Origin: Limnomonas spitsbergensis
Lineage: Eukaryota > Chlorophyta > Chlorophyceae > Chlamydomonadales
DNA length: 64,000 nt
Assembly (NCBI GenBank): GCA_037349105.1
Contig: JAYJMM010000114.1
Span: 5,013,501 to 5,077,500, forward strand
Direction of reading: 5' to 3'
Shown here: in pieces, positions 32,501 through 44,000 of the stretch
How positions within the stretch are numbered: position 1 is the stretch's first letter
How the letters are laid out: each line of letters begins with the position of its first letter
Program-made: the position numbers and the translations under genes
Notes under the pieces: generated by a model
Seen by the model: only the letters and a program-made list of their open reading frames with translations
What the model was told of the DNA's origin: nothing
Database searches by the model: none

Positions 32501-35500
32501 CACCTTGGCTGTTACACGTCCTACTGGCAGGTAGCTAGATAAGCTGACATGCAGCTGAGAATATCGCTTGCACCACAGCACCCACCTTGGCTGTTACACG
32601 TCCTACTGGCAGGTAGCTAGATAAGCTGACATACAGCTGAGAATATCGCTTGCACCACAGCACCCACCTTGGCTGTTACACGTCCTACTGGTAGGTAGCT
32701 AAATAAGCTGACATGCAGCTGAGAATATCGCTTGCACCACAGCACCCACCTTGGCTGTTACACGTCCTTCTGGCAGGTAGCTAGATAAGCTGACATGCAG
32801 CTGAGAATATCGCTTGCACCACAGCACCCACCTTGGCTGTTACACGTCCTACTGGCAGGTAGCTAGATAAGCTGACATGCAGCTGAGAATATCGCTTGCA
32901 CCACAGCACCCACCTTGGCTGTTACACGTCCTACTGGCAGGTAGCTAGATAAGCTGACATGCAGCTGAGAATATCGCTTGCACCACAGCACCCACCTTGG
33001 CTGTTACACGTCCTACTGGCAGGTAGCTAGATAAGCTGACATGCAGCTGAGAATATCGCTTGCACCACAGCACCCACCTTGGCTGTTACACGTCCTACTG
33101 GCAGGTAGCTAGATAAGCTGACATACAGCTGAGAATATCGCTTGCACCACAGCACCCACCTTGGCTGTCACACGTCCTACTGGCAGGTAGCTAGATAAGC
33201 TGACATGCAGCTGAGAATATCGCTTGCACCACAGCACCCACCTTGGCTGTTACACGTCCTACTGGCAGGTAGCTAGATAAGCTGACATACAGCTGAGAAT
33301 ATCGCTTGCACCACAGCACCCACCTTGGCTGTCACACGTCCTACTGGCAGGTAGCTAGATAAGCTGACATGCAGCTGAGAATATCGCTTGCACCACAGCA
33401 CCCACCTTGGCTGTTACACGTCCTACTGGCAGGTAGCTAGATAAGCTGACATGCAGCTGAGAATATCGCTTGCACCACAGCACCCACCTTGGCTGTTACA
33501 CGTCCTACTGGCAGGTAGCTAGATAAGCTGACATGCAGCTGAGAATATCGCTTGCACCACAGCACCCACCTTGGCTGTTACACGTCCTACTGGCAGGTAG
33601 CTAGATAAGCTGACATACAGCTGAGAATATCGCTTGCACCACAGCACCCACCTTGGCTGTCACACGTCCTACTGGCAGGTAGCTAGATAAGCTGACATGC
33701 AGCTGAGAATATCGCTTGCACCACAGCACCCACCTTGGCTGTTACACGTCCTACTGGCAGGTAGCTAGATAAGCTGACATACAGCTGAGAATATCGCTTG
33801 CACCACAGCACCCACCTTGGCTGTCACACGTCCTACTGGCAGGTAGCTAGATAAGCTGACATGCAGCTGAGAATATCGCTTGCACCACAGCACCCACCTT
33901 GGCTGTTACACGTCCTACTGGCAGGTAGCTAGATAAGCTGACATGCAGCTGAGAATATCGCTTGCACCACAGCACCCACCTTGGCTGTTACACGTCCTAC
34001 TGGCAGGTAGCTAGATAAGCTGACATGCAGCTGAGAATATCGCTTGCACCACAGCACCCACCTTGGCTGTTACACGTCCTACTGGCAGGTAGCTAGATAA
34101 GCTGACATGCAGCTGAGAATATCGCTTGCACCACAGCACCCACCTTGGCTGTTACACGTCCTACTGGCAGGTAGCTAGATAAGCTGACATGCAGCTGAGA
34201 ATATCGCTTGCACCACAGCACCCACCTTGGCTGTTACACGTCCTACTGGCAGGTAGCTAGATAAGCTGACATGCAGCTGAGAATATCGCTTGCACCACAG
34301 CACCCACCTTGGCTGTTACACGTCCTACTGGCAGGTAGCTAGATAAGCTGACATGCAGCTGAGAATATCGCTTGCACCACAGCACCCACCTTGGCTGTTA
34401 CACGTCCTACTGGCAGGTAGCTAGATAAGCTGACATGCAGCTGAGAATATCGCTTGCACCACAGCACCCACCTTGGCTGTCACACGTCCTACTGGCAGGT
34501 AGCTAGATAAGCTGACATACAGCTGAGAATATCGCTTGCACCACAGCACCCACCTTGGCTGTTACACGTCCTTCTGGCAGGTAGCTAGATAAGCTGACAT
34601 GCAGCTGAGAATATCGCTTGCACCACAGCACCCACCTTGGCTGTCACACGTCCTACTGGCAGGTAGCTAGATAAGCTGACATGCAGCTGAGAATATCGCT
34701 TGCACCACAGCACCCACCTTGGCTGTTACACGTCCTACTGGCAGGTAGCTAGATAAGCTGACATGCAGCTGAGAATATCGCTTGCACCACAGCACCCACC
34801 TTGGCTGTTACACGTCCTACTGGCAGGTAGCTAGATAAGCTGACATGCAGCTGAGAATATCGCTTGCACCACAGCACCCACCTTGGCTGTTACACGTCCT
34901 ACTGGCAGGTAGCTAGATAAGCTGACATGCAGCTGAGAATATCGCTTGCACCACAGCACCCACCTTGGCTGTCACACGTCCTACTGGCAGGTAGCTAGAT
35001 AAGCTGACATGCAGCTGAGAATATCGCTTGCACCACAGCACCCACCTTGGCTGTTACACGTCCTACTGGCAGGTAGCTAGATAAGCTGACATGCAGCTGA
35101 GAATATCGCTTGCACCACAGCACCCACCTTGGCTGTTACACGTCCTACTGGCAGGTAGCTAGATAAGCTGACATACAGCTGAGAATATCGCTTGCACCAC
35201 AGCACCCACCTTGGCTGTTACACATCCTCCTGGCAGGTAGCTAGATAAGCTGACATGCAGCTGAGAATATCGCTTGCACCACAGCACCCACCTTGGCTGT
35301 TACACGTCCTACTGGCAGGTAGCTAGATAAGCTGACATGCAGCTGAGAATATCGCTTGCACCACAGCACCCACCTTGGCTGTTACACGTCCTTCTGGCAG
35401 GTAGCTAGATAAGCTGACATGCAGCTGAGAATATCGCTTGCACCACAGCACCCACCTTGGCTGTTACACGTCCTTCTGGCAGGTAGCTAGATAAGCTGAC

Positions 35501-38000
35501 ATGCAGCTGAGAATATCGCTTGCACCACAGCACCCACCTTGGCTGTTACACGTCCTACTGGCAGGTAGCTAGATAAGCTGACATGCAGCTGAGAATATCG
35601 CTTGCACCACAGCACCCACCTTGGCTGTTACACGTCCTACTGGCAGGTAGCTAGATAAGCTGACATACAGCTGAGAATATCGCTTGCACCACAGCACCCA
35701 CCTTGGCTGTTACACATCCTCCTGGCAGGTAGCTAGATAAGCTGACATGCAGCTGAGAATATCGCTTGCACCACAGCACCCACCTTGGCTGTTACACGTC
35801 CTACTGGCAGGTAGCTAGATAAGCTGAACATGCGAGCTGAGAATATCGCTTGCACCACAGCACCCACCTTGGCTGTTACACGTCCTACTGGCAGGTAGCT
35901 AGATAAGCTGACATGCAGCTGAGAATACGCTTGCACCACAGCACCCACCTTGGCTGTTACACGTCCTACTGGCAGGTAGCTAGATAAGCTGACATGCAGC
36001 TGAGAATATCGCTTGCACCACAGCACCCACCTTGCTGTTACAACGTCCTACTGGCAGGTAGATAGATAAGCTGACATGCAGCTGAGAATATCGCTTGCAC
36101 CACAGCACCCACCTTGGCTGTTACCGTCCTACTGGCAGGTAGCTAGATAAGCTGACATGCAGCTGAGAATATCGCTTGCACCACAGCACCCACCTTGGCT
36201 GTTACACGTCCTACTGGCAGGTAGCTAGATAAGCTGACATGCAGCTGAGAATATCGCTTGCACCACAGCAACCCACCTTGGCTGTTACACGTCCTATCTG
36301 GCAGGTAGCTAGATAAGCTGACATACAGCTGAGAATATCGCTTGCACCACAGCACCCACCTTGGCTGTTACACGTCCTATCTGGCAGGTAGCTAGATAAG
36401 CTGACATGCAGCTGAGAATATCGCTTGCACCACAGCACCCACCTTGGCTGTTACACGTCCTACTGGCAGGTAGCTAGATAAGCTGACATGCAGCTGAGAA
36501 TATCGCTTGCACCACAGCACCCACCTTGGCTGTTACACGTCCTACTGGCAGGTAGCTAGATAAGCTGACATGCAGCTGAGAATATCGCTTGCACCACAGC
36601 ACCCACCTTGGCTGTTACACGTCCTACTGGCAGGTAGCTAGATAAGCTGACATGCAGCTGAGAATATCGCTTGCACCACAGCACCCACCTTGGCTGTTAC
36701 ACGTCCTACTGGCAGGTAGCTAGATAAGCTGACATGCAGCTGAGAATATCGCTTGCACCACAGCACCCACCTTGGCTGTTACACGTCCTACTGGCAGGTA
36801 GCTAGATAAGCTGACATGCAGCTGAGAATATCGCTTGCACCACAGCACCCACCTTGGCTGTTACACGTCCTACTGGCAGGTAGCTAGATAAGCTGACATG
36901 CAGCTGAGAATATCGCTTGCACCACAGCACCCACCTTGGCTGTTACACGTCCTACTGGCAGGTAGCTAGATAAGCTGACATGCAGCTGAGAATATCGCTT
37001 GCACCACAGCACCCACCTTGGCTGTTACACGTCCTACTGGCAGGTAGCTAGATAAGCTGACATGCAGCTGAGAATATCGCTTGCACCACAGCACCCACCT
37101 TGGCTGTCACACGTCCTACTGGCAGGTAGCTAGATAAGCTGACATGCAGCTGAGAATATCGCTTGCACCACAGCACCCACCTTGGCTGTTACACGTCCTA
37201 CTGGCAGGTAGCTAGATAAGCTGACATGCAGCTGAGAATATCGCTTGCACCACAGCACCCACCTTGGCTGTTACACGTCCTACTGGCAGGTAGCTAGATA
37301 AGCTGACATACAGCTGAGAATATCGCTTGCACCACAGCACCCACCTTGGCTGTTACACATCCTCCTGGCAGGTAGCTAGATAAGCTGACATGCAGCTGAG
37401 AATATCGCTTGCACCACAGCACCCACCTTGGCTGTTACACGTCCTACTGGCAGGTAGCTAGATAAGCTGACATGCAGCTGAGAATATCGCTTGCACCACA
37501 GCACCCACCTTGGCTGTTACACGTCCTTCTGGCAGGTAGCTAGATAAGCTGACATGCAGCTGAGAATATCGCTTGCACCACAGCACCCACCTTGGCTGTT
37601 ACACGTCCTTCTGGCAGGTAGCTAGATAAGCTGACATGCAGCTGAGAATATCGCTTGCACCACAGCACCCACCTTGGCTGTTACACGTCCTACTGGCAGG
37701 TAGCTAGATAAGCTGACATGCAGCTGAGAATATCGCTTGCACCACAGCACCCACCTTGGCTGTTACACGTCCTACTGGCAGGTAGCTAAATAAGCTGACA
37801 TGCAGCTGAGAATATCGCTTGCACCACAGCACCCACCTTGGCTGTTACACGTCCTACTGGCAGGTAGCTAGATAAGCTGACATGCAGCTGAGAATATCGC
37901 TTGCACCACAGCACCCACCTTGGCTGTTACACGTCCTACTGGCAGGTAGCAAGATAAGCTGACATACAGCTGAGAATATCGCTTGCACCACAGCACCCAC
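29560..38000 (-). repeat. 82-bp satellite, roughly 100 copies
   Basis: Unit of 82 bp on the plus strand: 'cttgcaccacagcacccacc', 'ttggctgttacacgtcctac', 'tggcaggtagctagataagc', 'tgacatgcagctgagaatat', 'cg'. Copies are mostly identical, with recurring variants (ttac/tcac, atgc/atac, ctac/cttc). Higher-order structure is visible: variants at 31152, 31379 and 31855 recur exactly 1312 bp (16 units) later at 32464, 32691 and 33167. A block near 35223 recurs near 37358. On the minus strand each unit contains 'ggacgtgtaacagccaag' followed by 'gtgggtgc', the end of cornichon exon 4 and its donor. Confidence 0.97.
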
Positions 38001-41000
38001 CTTGGCTGTGACACGTCCCTCTGGTGTCAGCACCGTGTTGATGATGGCTTCAACGAGCCTGAGAGGGGTTCAGTTTTAAGAGGCCAGGTTTTGAAGAGGC
38101 CAAGGTTTTAAGGGTTTTTTGTTTGAAGGGCACAGTGTTTTAAACTAGGTCAGAAACCAGGTTGGTTGAGAAATCAGGTCTTAGGGTTAGGCCACCAGGT
38201 GTATGTGTGAGAAAGGGAGGGCATGGGCGCTGGGTTCCAGAGTAACGTTCCAGTAGTGCAACGTTTCAGTAGTACAATGTTTCAGCAGTACAACGTTCTA
38301 GTAGTACAATGTTGCAGTAGCGCAAAATTTCAGCAGTACAACGTTCAGCAGTACAACGTGAGTAGTGCAACGTTTCAGTGCAACAGTTCAACTGCCGAGA
38401 GAGGACCTGGGGACGCCTGGTGTGCTTCACCCGTTGTTTATGTTACGTAAAAAAATATGCATCATATGAAAAATGCATCCCGATACCACTGCATACATAG
38501 CGTGCATCATCTACAACTCAGCTACAACCCCGGCTTCGGCTGAAAGGGTTGAGCGCAACAAGCTCTGTTGCTTAGGACACCGGCCGTAGGCTGACCGTGA
38601 TTGGGTCTACATATATAGGCCCAGTGGCGGCTGCCCAGCGGACCTCCAGAGGTGGCATGGTAATGTAGCTGAACTGTAGCTGGTGTACCCTTCACCCTAA
38701 ACCCTAGGAGCGCACTCAAATAAGCACTGGTGCCAAATTTGTCTCACCGGTACGTTACGAATACGAACGAGATGCAGTACATGACAAAGACCGTGAAGCG
38801 CCCTTGCTTCATCTTGCCGAGCTGCTTGAACGCGTCCGCGGCGTCCATGTACACTTGCTTCTTGAGGTACGCCTGTGGAGTGATCAGTCATCAACGCATA
38901 TGTTAGGGAGCTTCTGCTACAATTCAGCTACGTCACGCCTGCTTCACCCTGCTGAGCTACTTGAAGGCAGCCGCGGTGTCAGCCCATACAAACTTGCTTC
39001 TCGAGGTGCGCCTGTGGAGTGTTCACCAGGGCATATTGTAGGGAGCTTCAGCTACGATTCAGCTACGTCGCGCCTGCTTTTCATCTTGCTGAGCTGCTTG
39101 AATGCATTGTTGGTGTAAGTCTATGCTAACTTGCTTGTAGAGGAATGACTGCAGAGCGTTCAGTCATCAGAGCACATTTTAGGGAGCTTAAGCTACAATT
39201 CAGCTACATCACGTCCTGCTTCAGCCAGCCGAGCTCTTGAGCGCATCCGCGGCGTCCATGCAAACTTGATTCTTGAGGTATGCATGTGACGATTGTCTTC
39301 CTGGGCTTGGATCCGGATAGATCAGGTTAGATCCAGTCAGATCCCACGGATCCATGTACGAGTGGTCACAGAACAGACAGCTGAACAGTGTCCGGTATGT
39401 AATGGACTGATTCACTCATGTGCATTCGCCTGGAAATCCCAGTACGGCCCCGTATTGAGATAGGAGTTCCGGAATAATTTTAACGGAGGAGAGAAGGGGT
39501 GATTGTTTGGTAAACAAAATTGAAACATTTTGCTGCTCAAAAACGATTACCGTACTTTCAGTGTCAATAAGTATCCACTAGGGTCTCAAAACATGAAACC
39601 ACTATGGATAAAGAGTCCTTAAAAATTAAAACGGTCAAACTAAAGCTGGATGGTCGTAAAAGTCGTATTTTGTGTGAAAAAGTGTGTAGTTGACGCGCTT
39701 TCTCCTTTCATTCAGGATGCAAGCTAGTTCGTGCATGTATCTGATATGCATGAAGAGCAGCAGGAGCAGCAGTAGTAGACGCAGACACAGCAGAAGTCAA
39801 AGAATCGCAGTACCGGGACGAGCAATCGTCAGATGCGGGCGACGATGCGTTTGGATGGGACGTTCCCGCACCGGTTTCTTCCCACAAGCGCAAGTTTTTT
39901 CGAGGAAACCAAATTCGGGTTTAACAAAAATCTCCATGCCAATGCTGGATAAGATTAGGCTTCATTGAAGGCCAAAACATGGAAGCAAAGCTATTGAATA
40001 CCAGTGATTTTTTTAAGGAATCGGCTAAACTCTGATTTTACCACTTCAAGATTTCTTGCCCAATCCTGAGGTGACCTTTTACCACTCCGAGAGGGGTGGG
40101 GGGGGGGCACCGCCCCCCTGCTGAGGGGTCCGGGGGCCACCCCTCCGTGGAGGTTTAAGGGCGAAGCCCCCGAAGCTCAGAAACAGTATGACTTTGAACT
40201 AGCAATTTCTTCATTGAAAATATCCAGTTTTTCAGAATGACAGGAGGGCTGAGTTTTGATACAGAGATAATTGTTTACAATAATTCTTCTGTGAGGACAA
40301 CCAAGTTCTCATACAAGGATAATACAAATCAAACAGTATGCCTGTAAGGACGTCTAAGGTATGACACAAAGATAATAGTCTAAGAGAATAGAGTTAGTCC
40401 ATTGCTGCTACCGCTCGTGCTCTGTGGCGAAGGTTGCTGTCATGCGCAGTTTTGTTTACACTCCTCCATGGCATTGTAAGCTGCCACGTTGTTTGTGCGC
40501 TTGAGTGTCTGTTCATTTTTTCATGGTCATCAATCTGACGCTTGTGTGTGCCTACATCTATCTGGCAGAGGCTGCAGTGTCACATGTACTTGTTCAGGCT
40601 CTCGTTGATTCCTTTGATTTCGAGCCAGACATGCCGAATTTCGCCGCCCTGAAAGTACGCGTCCTGAAAAGTGTTCGTCCCCTGGCCTTTCTTGCCTCTC
40701 CAAGACACATCGCTTTGGTCTTTCTTTGGTTGCTCCGACATTTTACCGCAATCGACCGTGAGTGAGCTGAAATAAGCCTTTTGTACTGAGGGGTACGGCC
40801 AAGCTGAAATCTGGGATTTTACCACGCTGATCCGACCCCGGAAACCGCTGTTTTACCACGTATCGTGGTATACCACGCCCTAAAAAAATCACTGTTGAAT
40901 ACTATTTGACACTGATGGTATGGTAATTAATTAATTAATGTTTCCTACCAGGATTAAGATATGCAGAATTCCCCTAGCCGGAATAAGAGTTTTTATTCGA

Positions 41001-44000
41001 AGCAAAACTGGAAAGTAAAAGATTTTGCCTTGGCGTAGCTAAAAAAAAAAGTTTACGGCAAAATCGTATGTATGCCTTTGGGTCCCGCAATTACGATGGT
41101 CAGCTTTGGTACGTTAGTTGAAGGGGCCGTCTACCGTACTGTTCCTTCTGCAATGCTACAATCGCTGAAAAGTTGGGGTCATGGACTATTGGTACATCAG
41201 TGCAGCAAGGTTTAGGGTTTGCAGTTTAGGTTTTGCTGACAAAGCATCCAGCCTTAGGGCATTTAAGATTTGTTCTGTGTTGGCCCAGCAACCGCCCAAG
41301 GCAGTGGTCCACAGCCCAATTCAATTAACACTGGTGGCCGAGGGGGGGGCAAAAAAAAAAGGTGGGGACCCCATCCCCCCCCCCAAAAGGTGGGGACCCC
41401 ATCCCCCCCCCAAAAAGGTGGGGACCCCATCCCCCCCCCAAAAGGTGGGGACCCCATCCCCCCCCCAAAAAGGTGGGGACCCCATCCCCCCCCCCAAAAA
41501 GGTGGGGACCCCATCCCCCCCCCAAAAGGTGGGGACCCCATCCCCCCCCCAAAAGGTGGGGACCCCATCCCCCCCCCCCAAAAGGTGGGGACCCCATCCC
41601 CCCCCCAAAAGGTGGGGACCCCATCCCCCCCCCAAAAGGTGGGGACCCCATCCCCCCCCCCAAAAGGTGGGGACCCCATCCCCCCCCCCAAAAGGTGGGG
41701 ACCCCATCCCCCCCCCCAAAAGGTGGGGACCCCATCCCCCCCCCAAAAGGTGGGGACCCCATCCCCCCCCCCAAAAGGTGGGGACCCCATCCCCCCCCCC
41801 AAAAGGTGGGGACCCCATCCCCCCCCCCAAAAGGTGGGGACCCCATCCCCCCCCCAAAAGGTGGGGACCCCATCCCCCCCCCAAAAGGTGGGGACCCCAT
41901 CCCCCCCCCAAAAGGTGGGGACCCCATCCCCCCCCCAAAAGGTGGGGACCCCATCCCCCCCCCCAAAAAGGTGGGGACCCCATCCCCCCCCCAAAAGGTG
42001 GGGACCCCATCCCCCCCCCAAAAGGTGGGGACCCCATCCCCCCCCCCAAAAGGTGGGGACCCCATCCCCCCCCCCAAAAGGTGGGGACCCCATCCCCCCC
42101 CCCAAAAGGTGGGGACCCCATCCCCCCCCCCAAAAAAGGTGGGGACCCCATCCCCCCCCATAAAGGTGGGGACCCCATCCCCCCCCAAAAAAGGTGGGGA
42201 CCCCATCCCCCCCCCCAAAAGGTGGGGACCCCATCCCCCCCCCAAAAGGTGGGGACCCCCCCCCCCCCCAAAAAAGGTGGGGACCCCATCCCCCCCCTTC
42301 CAAAAAGGTGGGGACCCCATCCCCCCCCCCAAAAAGGTGGGGACCCCATCCCCCCCCCAAAAAGGTGGGGACCCCATCCCCCCCCCAAAAGGTGGGGACC
42401 CCACCCCCCCCCCCAAAAAGGTGGGGACCCCATCCCCCCCCCCAAAAAAGGTGGGGACCCCATCCCCCCCCAAAAAGGTGGGGACCCCATCCCCACCCCA
42501 AAAAGGTGGGGACCCCATCCCCCCAATAAAATCGAGCACCCAAGCTTACCACCCACCCACCCCCCGCCTCCGGAACCCATTGAAATTCAAATCTCTCAGT
42601 CAAAATTCAAAATTACAGGGCATGTAAGGGGTGTTTTTTTATCAGCTCGTCAAGGCGCTTCTACTGGTATATTTCAATTTGTTAGGTGAATGACCATTTA
42701 TGCCAACAGTCAATTTGGTTGCTGGGCTCAGCCAGGCTACTGAGTGCCGACCTTTGCTCGCTAGCGATCACAATTCATACCAACAGTCAATTTGGGTACT
42801 GAGCTCAGCCAAGCTATTGACTACCGACAACTTCTAGCTAGCGATCACATGTTTCCAGAAGGCAGATGGCCTGGATGGCGGTGGCAATGCGATGGCATCA
42901 GCCTTCATCTTGGCCATGAGCTCCCTCACAGCCTTCTTCCTCGCCCTCAGCGGGACCTCTTTGCCCACTACTCCCTCCAATTCCTCCACCGTCACCGCGT
43001 AGCTTGCCACATCTGCCTCCGCCAGCTGCTGATCGGGATGGGCTGTCAGCATGTGATCAAGGTCGTGATAGCTCCAGACCCACGGGCGGGGGACGGGCGG
43101 ATCCCTGCTCCTGCAGACATGGCATGGCACTGGCCTGTTGGTGCAAGGATTGGCGGCTGACGCCTTCTCCGCTGAGGCGTAAGACATCTTGTGGTGCAGA
43201 GGGCATGCAGAGCTGACTTTCACGGTACTGCTGTTAGAGCCCTTTCCCTTTCCCAGGCTCTGACCTGCACATGCCAGAGTCCCGGTCTCCACACACACTG
43301 CACCACAGAAGCTACAAGCTTCATCAGCATGAGGCTCCAAGCTGCAGGCTGCGCCACATTGGCCCAACAAGATATGGCGTGCGACGTGCAAGCGCATAGC
43401 GGATAACTTGACCTTCTTGGACCCACACCCAGCCACCCTGCTGTCCACAAGCACATCCTTGGCTGCTGATGGCCCATGCTGATCCTGGCGCTCCTCTAGC
43501 TGCTGAGGCACCCTGTTGCAAAGAGGCCATAACTTGGCCTCACTGCCTCTGTAAGGGAACTCAGCAGACAGATTGACGCTGTGAGGGGCAGCTGGCGGAA
43601 GCTGGCCTGGCACCCCCCCTGCTTGGGTGAGCAGAGCTGCCAAGATGCAGTCCAGAGTAGATGCCTCGCACCTTGCCACGACATGCGGTGTATCTGGAGA
43701 CAGAGAGGCTGTCATGGCGAAGGGGAAGGCTCTGTGGGCAGCCACCTTTAGCTGCCCGCCAGTCTTGCCCATCCACTCAGATGCAGCATCTGACCCATCC
43801 TCCGCGTCGCCTCCAGAGTACCTCAGGTGCATAAGCACCCCAGTCACCTGAGCGGCATCCATCAGCAGCTGCTCCGGTGTCATCTCGCCAACACTATACA
43901 GCCCCCCCTTCGCCGTGGGGACCTGGAGCACATCAGCTCTGAAGACTGCCAAGGCCAGCACCCCGCCGCTTGAGACCAGCACGGCAAAGGGGTCCCGCGC

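Noticed and set aside
29560..38000. Regular 82-bp repeats as a possible CRISPR array
   Set aside because: There are no unique spacers: the whole unit repeats, the genome is eukaryotic, and there are no cas genes.
41181..42689. Pro/Gly-rich frames of 300-500 codons on both strands
   Set aside because: Products of the C-rich minisatellite; several frames and both strands are open at once, and the C-run lengths vary without regard to frame.
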